The notes below the pieces were generated by a model. It did not search any database. It saw only the letters and a program-made list of their open reading frames with translations, and was not told where the DNA came from. The translations under genes were made by a program, and so were the position numbers. A stretch of DNA of 31,781 bases from a virus. The stretch lies in IMG/VR virus record IMGVR_UViG_3300034198_010292, positions 1 through 31,781 of that record. One strand, written 5' to 3'. Below, one piece after another: positions 7,346 through 13,449 of the stretch; position 1 is the stretch's first letter; each line of letters opens with the position of its first letter.

Positions 7346-7694
7346 TTATTTTTTTCAAAAGTTTTTCACATCTTTTCATATAATACTTTATTTTTATTTC
7401 GGAGTATTTATTATATATCTCTTTTTTTATTAGATTACTATAATAGTTGAATTTATCGTCTCGTGATAGTGCTGAGGCGAGAAAGAATATAAAGATTGAT
7501 AAGTATATGTTTCCTGTCCATATTAGAGTGATCCAAAAACTAACACATTTCAAACAGCCTGTTAGTAAATGAAGGAGACTTTGAATAAATCCGGCTGGTA
7601 TTTTATCAATAATCCATGTTAGTGGTAGGAATTGACTTATAATGTAGCCTAATCCCAAGATTTTTAGTATTAAAATTATATTTAATGTTATCAT
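7320..7694 (-). CDS. Small membrane protein with CxxC-SFW segment
   Basis: This 124-aa protein has a hydrophobic N-terminal helix (about 3-22, ITLNIILILKILGLGYII) and a second hydrophobic region (about 42-75) containing GCLKCVSFW, then a long Lys-rich cytoplasmic-type tail (about 80-124). The C-x-x-C-x-S-F-W pattern beside membrane helices recalls the DUF1360 family of phage and Bacillus membrane proteins, a weak resemblance. It could act in lysis (holin-like), in superinfection exclusion or in membrane anchoring, but nothing in the sequence decides among these. Confidence 0.65.
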   Translation of the reverse strand: MITLNIILILKILGLGYIISQFLPLTWIIDKIPAGFIQSLLHLLTGCLKCVSFWITLIWTGNIYLSIFIFFLASALSRDDKFNYYSNLIKKEIYNKYSEIKIKYYMKRCEKLLKKINDANGTIQ

Positions 7695-8116
7695 TGTAGT
7701 ATTTTTTTTATTTTTTTATTCCTCATTTCAGCAAGAACGTCAGATATAATCTGATTTTGATTATTCATATCAATTGAGTCATTTGGTTCAAAATATCCGT
7801 AGTGTTCTTTTCGTTCATCAAATGGTGATGATAAAGCTTCTGAAATTGATTTTGAAGCCATCTTTAACCTTATATCTGAGGTGCTTTCATATTCTAATGC
7901 ACCAGCGATAGGATATTTCAAATTATAACATACTATAATCCATTGACCTTTTGCATCTTTTTCTACTGAATAAATATCTCTATTCCCATCTAAAAAAACT
8001 CCATTATCATTAGTACAGATTGGACCTTTATTAAATTCCCAGTTCAAGATTTCAGCCATTGTTTCAGCGAATTCGTCATATTCTGGTTTTCTACTTATAA
8101 TTAGTGGACATTTCAT
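7691..8116 (-). CDS. Hypothetical protein, 141 aa
   Basis: I do not recognise this protein. It is an alpha/beta protein starting MKCPLIISRKPEYDEFAET, with a beta-rich middle (DGNRDIYSVEKDAKGQWIIV) and an acidic helical C-terminus. Its start overlaps the stop of the 40-aa gene upstream in an ATGA arrangement, and its stop overlaps the membrane-protein start by 4 bases, so it is translationally coupled on both sides. Confidence 0.6.
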   Translation of the reverse strand: MKCPLIISRKPEYDEFAETMAEILNWEFNKGPICTNDNGVFLDGNRDIYSVEKDAKGQWIIVCYNLKYPIAGALEYESTSDIRLKMASKSISEALSSPFDERKEHYGYFEPNDSIDMNNQNQIISDVLAEMRNKKIKKILQ

Positions 8117-8235
8117 TTGTTTAATTTATTTTTTATTTCTTCTACTTCTTCTTTTATTTTTTCAAGTTCAAGTTTAATTTCTTCAAATTTTCTTGATATA
8201 AACTTTACTAACTCTGCTGTTGTCCATCCGTACAT
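8113..8235 (-). CDS. Short coiled-coil peptide, 40 aa
   Basis: The frame runs from ATG 8235 (MYGWTTAELVKFISRKFEEI) to TGA at 8115-8113, whose bases overlap the ATG of the next gene. The second half is a continuous Lys/Glu heptad-like helix. It fills the space between the sigma-like gene and the next gene with the ATGA coupling seen throughout this operon, which supports it as a real gene. The role is unknown. Confidence 0.55.
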   Translation of the reverse strand: MYGWTTAELVKFISRKFEEIKLELEKIKEEVEEIKNKLNK

Positions 8236-8243
8236 TTATATTT

Positions 8244-8810
8244 TTATTTTTTTATTTCATCGAAGATTTCTTTTCGGACGAATTGTAATGTGAAGTTGAC
8301 TGACTTTCTTATACTTTCGTAGCCTATATCTGTTTCTTTTGCTATTTCTGTTATTTTCATTCCTTCATAAAAATATAATTCAAATACGCATCTATTAAAA
8401 AAATAATTTACTGAGTTTGTGTTTATTTTAAAAAATTTATCAAGTATAGTATTCATATAAACTTTATCATCAAGAAGGTTTAAAATTATATCTTGTTCTG
8501 TTTTTTCTTCTTCTATAAATTCTGTTATATCATCATCAATTTCTATGTTATCTATTTCGCCGTGTTCTAACCAATACCCTTTTCTTATTGTTTTATTATT
8601 TAAATTCCATTGTATCCATATCATTCTTTTAAAATAATTTATTAGCCCGTTATTTTTATTTATTCTTCTAAATTTATTCCAGTTCATTTGTAGTAGTTTT
8701 TCAAATACATAGTGTTTTAAATCTTCACGATGTTTTTTCGGTATATACGACATTACTGTATTTACTTCTCTTGATAGATATAAATTTGATATAATTTGTG
8801 ATTTAGTCAT
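8244..8810 (-). CDS. Sigma-70-like RNA polymerase sigma factor
   Basis: This 188-aa protein has the size and layout of a minimal sigma factor. The N-terminal half (about 8-70) is helical with aromatic and basic residues (NYFKRMIWIQWNLNNKTIRK) where a region 2-like domain would contact the -10 element. The C-terminal part contains a clear region 4-type helix-turn-helix: FELYFYEGMKITEIAKETDI, then GYESIRKSVNFTLQFVRKEI (about 141-180). Phage sigma factors redirect host RNA polymerase to late promoters. The recurring AGTATTTT-N10-GATATATATA element (2506, 17536, 22869, 28701) is an obvious candidate target. It overlaps the upstream gene by 8 bases. Region 4 is well supported; region 2 is weak. 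Confidence 0.72.
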   Translation of the reverse strand: MTKSQIISNLYLSREVNTVMSYIPKKHREDLKHYVFEKLLQMNWNKFRRINKNNGLINYFKRMIWIQWNLNNKTIRKGYWLEHGEIDNIEIDDDITEFIEEEKTEQDIILNLLDDKVYMNTILDKFFKINTNSVNYFFNRCVFELYFYEGMKITEIAKETDIGYESIRKSVNFTLQFVRKEIFDEIKK

Positions 8811-9195
8811 TAATGATCCACTTTTCTTTTTGTTGTTGTATCAAATCTTTCATTATAAGAAGATTGGCTGCCGCCTCATACATTTCTTGTTCTTCTCTAA
8901 CTTTAATATATTCATCCAATACATCAATCAGGATTACAAAAGTTAGAGCAAATACTAATATATCTTCACATATATCAGCCATCAAATAAAAATACTTATT
9001 TACATATTCAGAGAAGTTTCTTTTTATATACCTTGTTCTGATTATTTTACAATCATGTCTTGATATTTCAATTACTAAGTCTTCCATCATTATTAAAATT
9101 TGGTTTCTTTGTAGTGTATCAAGTTGTATGTCTTTAAATCTTTGATAGATAGATTCCCACATTCTAATTAGTTTATCATCTTGTTTTGTTTTCAT
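8803..9195 (-). CDS. Hypothetical helical protein, 130 aa
   Basis: I do not recognise this protein. It is almost entirely alpha-helical, with a hydrophobic segment EDILVFALTFVILIDVLDEY near residues 77-96 that could be a membrane helix or a buried core helix. It overlaps the sigma-like gene by 8 bases, so the two are translationally coupled, and it may modulate it. A weak class II promoter-like element lies 3 bases upstream (9199-9226). Confidence 0.6.
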   Translation of the reverse strand: MKTKQDDKLIRMWESIYQRFKDIQLDTLQRNQILIMMEDLVIEISRHDCKIIRTRYIKRNFSEYVNKYFYLMADICEDILVFALTFVILIDVLDEYIKVREEQEMYEAAANLLIMKDLIQQQKEKWIIND

Positions 9196-9198
9196 ATA

Positions 9199-9228
9199 GT
9201 ATATATTGTTTAAAAAAAGTCACTTTTT
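9199..9228 (-). promoter_or_regulatory. Weak class II promoter-like element with palindrome
   Basis: On the minus strand AATATATAC (9207-9199) is preceded at the class II spacing of 12 bases by a degenerate upstream box (AAAGTGA, 4 of 7 matches to AAAACCA). The upstream part is also a perfect 15-base palindrome, AAAAAGTCACTTTTT (9214-9228), which would suit an operator. It lies just before the 130-aa gene and the sigma-like gene. Confidence 0.35.
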
Positions 9229-9242
9229 GACATATCGGTTTT

Positions 9243-9437
9243 TTATAAGGAACATTCACAGTTGTCTTCTAATTCACCACAATCAATACAGATTAGAGGC
9301 CTTCTTCCCCAAAGTTCGATGTGTTTTTTATCTTTACTATCAATAATTGACCATTCAAATATCTTTCCTTTCATATTTAAATCATAGATAGTTTTCATTA
9401 GTTCGTCATAATTCTTCGCTTTCTTTATTAGTTTCAT
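9243..9437 (-). CDS. Small zinc-binding-type protein, 64 aa
   Basis: MKLIKKAKNYDELMKTIYDL opens a short helical domain. The C-terminus RPLICIDCGELEDNCECSL holds four cysteines in a CxxC-x6-CxC pattern that should bind one zinc ion. It overlaps the tandem zinc-ribbon gene upstream by 32 bases. Two zinc proteins in a row, just ahead of a sigma-like gene, suggest a regulatory set, but this is context only. Confidence 0.65.
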   Translation of the reverse strand: MKLIKKAKNYDELMKTIYDLNMKGKIFEWSIIDSKDKKHIELWGRRPLICIDCGELEDNCECSL

Positions 9438-9981
9438 ATATTAGGTGTTTATTTTTTTCATAAATGTTTTTTAATTCTTTCAACATTAAATAGGCTTGAT
9501 AGTCTGGACTATAATTATCAAATAGTGTTTGGTATCCACAACATTCTAAATGTAGATTTAAAATTAAAAATATATCAATATCATTATGTAATCCGTGTTT
9601 TACTCTAATTAACAATAGTTTTATTTGTTGTATTGTTTCAGGTTCAATAATGATTGGTTTTCTTCTTGTTTGTGTTATTCCTGATTCTGCTTTACAGACA
9701 CGACATAATCCATGTTTAGATTTACCGAATAGTTTTATACCACACGTTATACAATTTTTAAAGTCGAGTAGGTGTCTTCTATAACATCGAGCACACATAC
9801 CTTTACCTTGATGTTTAATTTCTGTGAATGGAACTTCACATTCAATACATTCTGTGTATTTTATTCTTGGTGGTTTTTTTGGTAATAGTGCTTTTCTTCT
9901 TTTTTGGTAGCATCTACTACATATTTCTTGTTTTTTACTTTGTATTCTTTTTGCTACCTCATTACATACTTTACATACCAT
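9406..9981 (-). CDS. Triple zinc-ribbon protein
   Basis: In 191 aa there are three CxxC pairs-of-pairs at regular spacing: C3/C6 with C21/C24, C45/C48 with C63/C66, and C77/C80 with C93/C96. Each is a zinc ribbon or knuckle with Arg/Lys-rich linkers (YQKRRKALLPKKPPR, YRRHLL), which suggests binding to nucleic acid or RNA polymerase. The C-terminal half (about 110-191) is helical with a CC pair (LECCGYQ). It is the first gene after a minus-strand terminator (10019-10045) and has a strong class II promoter-like element directly upstream (9987-10014), so it begins its own transcript. It is a plausible transcription regulator; the exact role is unknown. Confidence 0.72.
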   Translation of the reverse strand: MVCKVCNEVAKRIQSKKQEICSRCYQKRRKALLPKKPPRIKYTECIECEVPFTEIKHQGKGMCARCYRRHLLDFKNCITCGIKLFGKSKHGLCRVCKAESGITQTRRKPIIIEPETIQQIKLLLIRVKHGLHNDIDIFLILNLHLECCGYQTLFDNYSPDYQAYLMLKELKNIYEKNKHLIYETNKESEEL

Positions 9982-9986
9982 ATTAT

Positions 9987-10014
9987 TTATATATTAGATA
10001 TCAAAAATGGTTTT
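9987..10014 (-). promoter_or_regulatory. Class II phage promoter-like element before zinc-ribbon gene
   Basis: On the minus strand this is AAAACCA (10014-10008), 12 bases, AATATATAA (9995-9987), then ATG at 9981. The same two boxes with the same 12-base spacing occur at 11530-11557 and 12139-12166. The element sits between a terminator and a gene start, which supports promoter function. Confidence 0.6.
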
Positions 10015-10018
10015 TAAT

Positions 10019-10045
10019 AAAAAAACCCAGTCGTTAGACCGGGTT
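10019..10045 (-). terminator. Rho-independent terminator, minus strand
   Basis: Arms at 10037-10045 and 10024-10032 pair over 9 positions with one mismatch around the tetraloop TAAC, and the minus-strand transcript then runs into seven T's (A's at 10019-10025). It follows the stop of the 101-aa gene at 10054 and precedes a promoter-like element, so it separates two transcription units. Confidence 0.85.
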
Positions 10046-10053
10046 CAGTATTA

Positions 10054-10359
10054 TTAATCTAATAAATTATTTATTCTTTTATCTCTCCATTCTATTCTTT
10101 GTATTTTCATTATTTCATCATAATCAATTTGATTAATATAAATGAACTTCCAATTAGGATCTTCGTCTTCATCATCTGATCTTATCGAATAACCAACAAT
10201 TATATCATTCACTCTGTTATCTATTATAAGACCTTTAAGGTTATTTTTATCTTCATTATTTAAATTTTCTATAAATTCTAATATAATAGGACTTGATAGG
10301 AAAATTTCTGATTCAACATTTCCATTAAAAAACATTTTAAAAACAAAATTGTAATTCAT
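10054..10359 (-). CDS. Hypothetical acidic protein, 101 aa
   Basis: I do not recognise this protein. It starts MNYNFVFKMFFNGNVESEIF, has a helical stretch EFIENLNNEDKNNLKGL and an acidic loop SDDEDEDPNW, then a short helix near the end. It overlaps the preceding membrane-protein gene by 4 bases (ATGA) and is the last gene before the terminator at 10019-10045. Confidence 0.6.
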   Translation of the reverse strand: MNYNFVFKMFFNGNVESEIFLSSPIILEFIENLNNEDKNNLKGLIIDNRVNDIIVGYSIRSDDEDEDPNWKFIYINQIDYDEIMKIQRIEWRDKRINNLLD

Positions 10360-10616
10360 TCGTCTTTTATTATTTTTAAATCATCATCAATTTTAGATAG
10401 ATTTTCTGCTGGTTTAGTTGGTATCGGTTTTGTCGTATTATACGTTTTATACGTTCCAGTAAATCTACATATTAGTTTAGCCATCACTATAATAAATACT
10501 TTTAATAGTAAGAATAAAATAGCGAGGTCTATTAAAAATCCGAATATACCCCATAAAATTATTGAAACGTTATGTAGTAAAACATCATCAGCCGGCATTT
10601 GTTTAATTATTTCCAT
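10356..10616 (-). CDS. Small membrane protein, 86 aa
   Basis: A long hydrophobic stretch (about residues 13-47, VLLHNVSIILWGIFGFLIDL then AILFLLLKVFIIVM) can form one long or two short transmembrane helices, followed by basic residues and a charged C-terminal tail. Size and layout fit a holin-like or other small phage membrane protein. With no endolysin identified nearby, a lysis role is only a possibility. Confidence 0.62.
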   Translation of the reverse strand: MEIIKQMPADDVLLHNVSIILWGIFGFLIDLAILFLLLKVFIIVMAKLICRFTGTYKTYNTTKPIPTKPAENLSKIDDDLKIIKDE

Positions 10617-10632
10617 CGTGTTTTTTCTTTTT

Positions 10633-10875
10633 TTATATTCCTAATTGTTTTAGTTTTTCGTCTCTTTTAGTCATTTCTAAAAATGATTTTAAATTTCTGT
10701 GTTCAACTTTAAATTCTTCACCACTTATTTTATGTTTAAATTTATAATAATTTTGAACTTTTGTGATTCCACTATCATAAATCATTGTATAATTTTTTTT
10801 GATTTCGAGTAGTGTATCAAATCTATCTGCGTATGTTCCACTCATCATATTTCGAGGTACTGTATTACAAGCCAT
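10633..10875 (-). CDS. Hypothetical protein, 80 aa
   Basis: I do not recognise this protein. MACNTVPRNMMSGTYADRFD starts a protein with a beta-like middle (YYKFKHKISGEEFKVEHRNL) and a helical, basic C-terminus. It has an AT-rich leader and close spacing to its neighbours (16 and 9 bases). Confidence 0.6.
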   Translation of the reverse strand: MACNTVPRNMMSGTYADRFDTLLEIKKNYTMIYDSGITKVQNYYKFKHKISGEEFKVEHRNLKSFLEMTKRDEKLKQLGI

Positions 10876-10884
10876 AATCTTTTT

Positions 10885-11331
10885 TTATTTTTTTAGTTTA
10901 TCAATTTCGTCATCTACCATGTCCCATAGGTCTTGTGATTTATTTGCTTGATCTATAAGTCTTATGTTGTTTAATATATTCATCATTCCGTCTGCGGCGG
11001 CTGTTATAGCGTTTGCTCGAGACATTAATGAACGTATCATCATTAGAATGTCTTCTGGTTCATACGATAGGTAGTATCCATTACTTGTTGATATAATTGG
11101 TAGTATAGCGTTCACTCTCATGTGATTCACGATCTTTCGTAATCGTGCTTCAGAGAACCTTTTTATATCGAGTTTGATTTTTCTTTCTATAATTCCTTGT
11201 ACTAATTCTTTTGAGTAGATTGGTTTATTTTTATTTGTTCTTAAAAATACTTTTGTGATAATCGGCATCAGTTTTTCTTCTTCTGCATTTAATTTATCAA
11301 GTTGTGCTTTTGTGTCGTGTGTTTTTTTCAT
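10885..11331 (-). CDS. Winged-helix DNA-binding protein, probable
   Basis: This 148-aa protein has an N-terminal acidic helix and then IYSKELVQGIIERKIKLDIKRFSEARLRKIVNHMRVNAILPIISTSNGYYLSYEPED (about residues 38-94, broken here only by reading). This is the pattern of a winged-helix domain: helix, recognition helix SEARLRKIVNHMR, and a wing with SNGYYL. Similar proteins in phages often sit in replication or early-control regions. A C-terminal helical part could mediate dimerisation. In the absence of recognised replication genes it is one candidate for an origin-binding or regulatory protein. Confidence 0.6.
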   Translation of the reverse strand: MKKTHDTKAQLDKLNAEEEKLMPIITKVFLRTNKNKPIYSKELVQGIIERKIKLDIKRFSEARLRKIVNHMRVNAILPIISTSNGYYLSYEPEDILMMIRSLMSRANAITAAADGMMNILNNIRLIDQANKSQDLWDMVDDEIDKLKK

Positions 11332-11340
11332 GTGTGTGTT

Positions 11341-11511
11341 TTATTTTTTGTAGGTTTTTATACCTTTAATATAGATCCATTCTGGTTCTTTATCTAAAAT
11401 GTTTTTCTTTTGAGGTATTACATCATATCCTCGTTGGAACCGTGTTTCGTTTATAAACATTTCGGTGATTTGTTCGTCGGTGAACTCTCTGTAGTTGTCT
11501 TCGTGTTTCAT
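11341..11511 (-). CDS. Hypothetical protein, 56 aa
   Basis: The frame runs from ATG 11511 (MKHEDNYREFTDEQITEMF) to TAA at 11343-11341. It is a small charged protein with an aromatic C-terminal part (PEWIYIKGIKTYKK). The strong class II promoter-like element at 11530-11557 lies directly upstream, so this is probably the first gene of the transcript running through 11331, 10875, 10616 and 10359 to the terminator at 10019. The function is unknown. Confidence 0.6.
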   Translation of the reverse strand: MKHEDNYREFTDEQITEMFINETRFQRGYDVIPQKKNILDKEPEWIYIKGIKTYKK

Positions 11512-11529
11512 GTTTTCGTTTGTTTTTAT

Positions 11530-11557
11530 TTATATATTAACTTTTTAAACTGGTTTT
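11530..11557 (-). promoter_or_regulatory. Class II phage promoter-like element before the 56-aa gene
   Basis: On the minus strand this is AAAACCA (11557-11551), 12 bases, AATATATAA (11538-11530). It exactly matches the boxes and spacing at 9987-10014 and 12139-12166, and it lies 18 bases before ATG 11511. Confidence 0.6.
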
Positions 11558-11687
11558 GTCGTTTTTTCGTAATAAAATCAATAATTTATGTTAATTAATT
11601 GTTAAGGAATAGTCTGTTGAGTATTTGATATAACGATACCTTTATCCTTCATATAATAATTTTTAATCAATCATTATAATCGGATTT

Positions 11688-11746
11688 GTAAATCATTACT
11701 GAATTTACCTGGCTAATAGCACCCAGAGAGTATCGTTACTTCTCTC
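11688..11746 (-). ncRNA. Three consecutive small hairpins after the 118-aa ORF
   Basis: Reading the minus strand there are three hairpins in a row: GAGAGAAGTA/TACTCTC (11746-11726, one bulged A, tetraloop ACGA), CTGG/CCAG (11726-11709) and GTAAAT/ATTTAC (11708-11688). No T-run follows, so this is not a simple terminator. It lies in a segment with visibly higher GC than its surroundings. It may be a structured RNA or the 3' end of an inserted element; I do not recognise a known RNA family. Confidence 0.35.
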
Positions 11747-11751
11747 CATCC

Positions 11752-12108
11752 TCACATTAAACCATGAGTCATCTTGACTTTTAGGTTTAACTTTACTTGG
11801 TAAGTATCTTTTGAAACCATTTCTGGTATGAAGGACCCGTTGTTAGGTATGAACAGAGCGGGATTTAATAAAAGATACATTCTATTAACCTGAAATAACT
11901 CCGGCCATAAAGAGCCGCCGGATTTATTTCTTGTTTTCATACACCCAGTAAGGCTGATCAGACCTATTCTGTCGTATGCGGGGTTGATTTTTAAATATCT
12001 GGCTCTGATATTAAGGAGCTCATACCCGGTTGATGAACCTTTTTGTCTTTCTAATTTAATTCTGATTTGCTCTTGATTTGCCTTCGTGTGCTTTCTAATG
12101 CCTTTCAT
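11752..12108 (-). CDS. Hypothetical basic protein, 118 aa, compositional outlier
   Basis: I do not recognise this protein. MKGIRKHTKANQEQIRIKLE starts a very basic protein rich in Lys and Arg, with a middle segment around GCMKTRNKSGGSLWPELFQV. Codons such as CCG, GGC, GCC and CGG are commoner than in nearby genes and the GC content is clearly higher by eye, which suggests a recent origin elsewhere. It follows a strong class II promoter-like element (12139-12166), and a hairpin cluster follows it. Coding status is likely but not certain, since the region could instead be a structured RNA element with an incidental frame. Confidence 0.5.
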   Translation of the reverse strand: MKGIRKHTKANQEQIRIKLERQKGSSTGYELLNIRARYLKINPAYDRIGLISLTGCMKTRNKSGGSLWPELFQVNRMYLLLNPALFIPNNGSFIPEMVSKDTYQVKLNLKVKMTHGLM

Positions 12109-12138
12109 TTATAATTTGCCTTTTATTGTTTCTTTATG

Positions 12139-12166
12139 TTATATATTCCGTTTTAAAAATGGTTTT
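12139..12166 (-). promoter_or_regulatory. Class II phage promoter-like element before the 118-aa gene
   Basis: On the minus strand this is AAAACCA (12166-12160), 12 bases, AATATATAA (12147-12139). It is identical in boxes and spacing to the copies at 9987-10014 and 11530-11557, and the next start codon is ATG 12108. Confidence 0.6.
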
Positions 12167-12190
12167 CTTGATTTTTTGAATTTTTTTCAA

Positions 12191-12544
12191 TTATTTTGAA
12201 AAATACTTATCATCATTATTCAAACAATAATTTATAGAATGTTTAGACATCCACTCTCTTTCTCTTGTACTTAAATATCTACTAAATGCCAATACGGCTG
12301 TTTTTCCCTTCACCTGGTGAGTTTTCTTCCAGTCAGACAATGAAACATATTCCAGGACTTTAAATCGTATGTCTGTGACTTTGTTTTCATTAAATTTTTC
12401 TTGTAGTTTAGGTGAGTGGTGTCTGTTTAGTTTTAGTGATGTGTAGTGGTTTGACCATCTTGAGAACACGTCAACACTTTTTCCAATATAGTAGTAGTCG
12501 TCAATTTCAATTATGTATATACCTGCGAGTTTAACCTTTAACAT
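12191..12544 (-). CDS. GIY-YIG endonuclease
   Basis: This 117-aa protein has the nuclease signature at its start: GIYIIE (8-13) and DYYYIGKS (16-23). These are followed by RWSNHYTSLKLNRHHSPKLQ, with the conserved Arg and His region, and by a later Glu-containing helix STREREWMSKH. Free-standing GIY-YIG proteins of this size in phages are usually homing endonucleases that copy themselves into related genomes. It lies at the divergent point between the minus-strand block and the plus-strand early operon. A partial class I-like element (GATATATAAT, 12557-12548) lies 3 bases upstream of the start. Confidence 0.85.
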   Translation of the reverse strand: MLKVKLAGIYIIEIDDYYYIGKSVDVFSRWSNHYTSLKLNRHHSPKLQEKFNENKVTDIRFKVLEYVSLSDWKKTHQVKGKTAVLAFSRYLSTREREWMSKHSINYCLNNDDKYFSK

Positions 12545-12583
12545 ACAATTATATATCTTTTTTTAAAGAAAGTTCGTAATTGA

Positions 12584-12615
12584 TTTGGTTGGATGAAAAT
12601 TTCTCCGTATCTTCG
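12584..12615 (+). promoter_or_regulatory. Bacteroidota-type promoter, distal copy
   Basis: TTTG at 12584-12587, 20-base spacer, TATCTTCG at 12608-12615; one base differs from the TAnnTTTG consensus of the -7 box. It shows local similarity to the copy at 12664-12695 and may be a duplicated, weaker promoter. Confidence 0.6.
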
Positions 12616-12663
12616 TAGGTCATGATTGTTGTAAATAAAAAAAATAAAAAAAATTGTAAATTA

Positions 12664-12695
12664 TTTGGTGGAATAGAATTGTTGCCGTATCTTTG
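12664..12695 (+). promoter_or_regulatory. Bacteroidota-type promoter of the plus-strand operon
   Basis: TTTG at 12664-12667, 20-base spacer, TATCTTTG at 12688-12695, exactly the -33/-7 consensus of Bacteroides and Flavobacterium housekeeping promoters. Transcription should start near 12700, giving a leader of about 16 bases before ATG 12716. Confidence 0.8.
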
Positions 12696-12715
12696 TTGTA
12701 TAAATAAAAAACGAT

Positions 12716-12940
12716 ATGAAAAGATTTAAAAGTTTTAATCAGGCACTTAACTACTTAAATAAGAATTTTGGTAGTGTATGGATTAACCACGATGTTGATT
12801 TCCAATTTTATATTAATAATATATGGTGTGAGGCTAATCATGGTTTTCGTATGGACCCTAATACAGATGAAGAGTATGAGTTGTTCCATAATTGTTGTAG
12901 TGATAAGGTTGCTGAGGAAATTAATTTGAGATTAACCTAA
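12716..12940 (+). CDS. Hypothetical early protein, 74 aa
   Basis: I do not recognise this protein. It is the first gene of the only plus-strand operon, directly behind a host-type promoter. It starts MKRFKSFNQALNYLNKNFGS, has aromatic-rich sequence (VDFQFYINNIWCEANHGFRM) and ends with a CC pair and a helix. As an early product of a phage it may act on the host, but nothing in the sequence shows how. Confidence 0.65.
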   Translation: MKRFKSFNQALNYLNKNFGSVWINHDVDFQFYINNIWCEANHGFRMDPNTDEEYELFHNCCSDKVAEEINLRLT

Positions 12941-12945
12941 TTAAA

Positions 12946-12977
12946 TTTGGTACGTTTAAATAATTGTATTATCTTTG
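12946..12977 (+). promoter_or_regulatory. Bacteroidota-type internal promoter
   Basis: TTTG at 12946-12949, 20-base spacer, TATCTTTG at 12970-12977: a perfect second copy of the -33/-7 pair. The predicted start of transcription falls at about 12981-12985, on or just before the next start codon (12982 or 12990), so the message would have almost no leader. Confidence 0.78.
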
Positions 12978-12981
12978 TTGT

Positions 12982-13260
12982 ATGAAAAAAATGGAGTTAG
13001 ATAGTAAGTTTAGTCAAGTAACAACTGGTAGTGTTGATATTAACGGTTTTAAATACAATACATTCAAGTTGGTTGAAAATGAAAGGTATATTGATTTGAA
13101 TAATCTTCAAAATTATACTATAAAACAATTAATTAGTATTTATGGATATCCGATTAGAGGAGCTAAGAAGGCTGATTATATTAATTTTATATTAAAGAAT
13201 AAGTCTAATGAAATTAAATCTGAGAATAGAAGTGTAATCTTAAAAAATTTAGGTATATGA
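12982..13260 (+). CDS. Small early protein with SAP-like segment
   Basis: ATG 12982 (MKKMELDSKF) or ATG 12990 (MELDSKF) are the plausible starts, because the promoter at 12946-12977 ends just before them; a longer frame from 12964 would begin inside the promoter. Of about 92 aa, residues 42-72 (LQNYTIKQLISIYGYPIRGA then KKADYINFIL) resemble the SAP helix-extended-helix DNA-binding motif, including the Gly-x-Lys-Lys turn. The stop overlaps the next start in ATGA fashion. The SAP assignment is tentative. Confidence 0.65.
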   Translation: MKKMELDSKFSQVTTGSVDINGFKYNTFKLVENERYIDLNNLQNYTIKQLISIYGYPIRGAKKADYINFILKNKSNEIKSENRSVILKNLGI

Positions 13261-13448
13261 ATAAAGAGTATTTTTTAAAAATGTTAGATGATTATAATGG
13301 ACAACACGCACCATCTGACGAATTAACCAAGGAGTGGTTTGAAAAAGATTTAAATGATTGTTGGAGAATATATGAAACTTTCGGTAGAGATGAGAAATTA
13401 AATCTGTGGGTTTCTTTTTTAAATGGATGTAAAACAGGCAAATTTTAG
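13257..13448 (+). CDS. Hypothetical early protein, 63 aa
   Basis: I do not recognise this protein. It starts by overlapping the preceding stop by 4 bases (MNKEYFLKMLDDYNGQHAPS) and is a mostly helical, acidic protein with several Trp residues. The next gene begins one base after its stop. It is the third gene of the plus-strand operon. Confidence 0.62.
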   Translation: MNKEYFLKMLDDYNGQHAPSDELTKEWFEKDLNDCWRIYETFGRDEKLNLWVSFLNGCKTGKF

Positions 13449-13449
13449 T

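Noticed and set aside
12622-12729. 35-codon plus-strand frame starting MIVVNKKNKK
   Set aside because: It spans the promoter at 12664-12695 and overlaps the real gene start at 12716; it is a chance frame in A-rich sequence.
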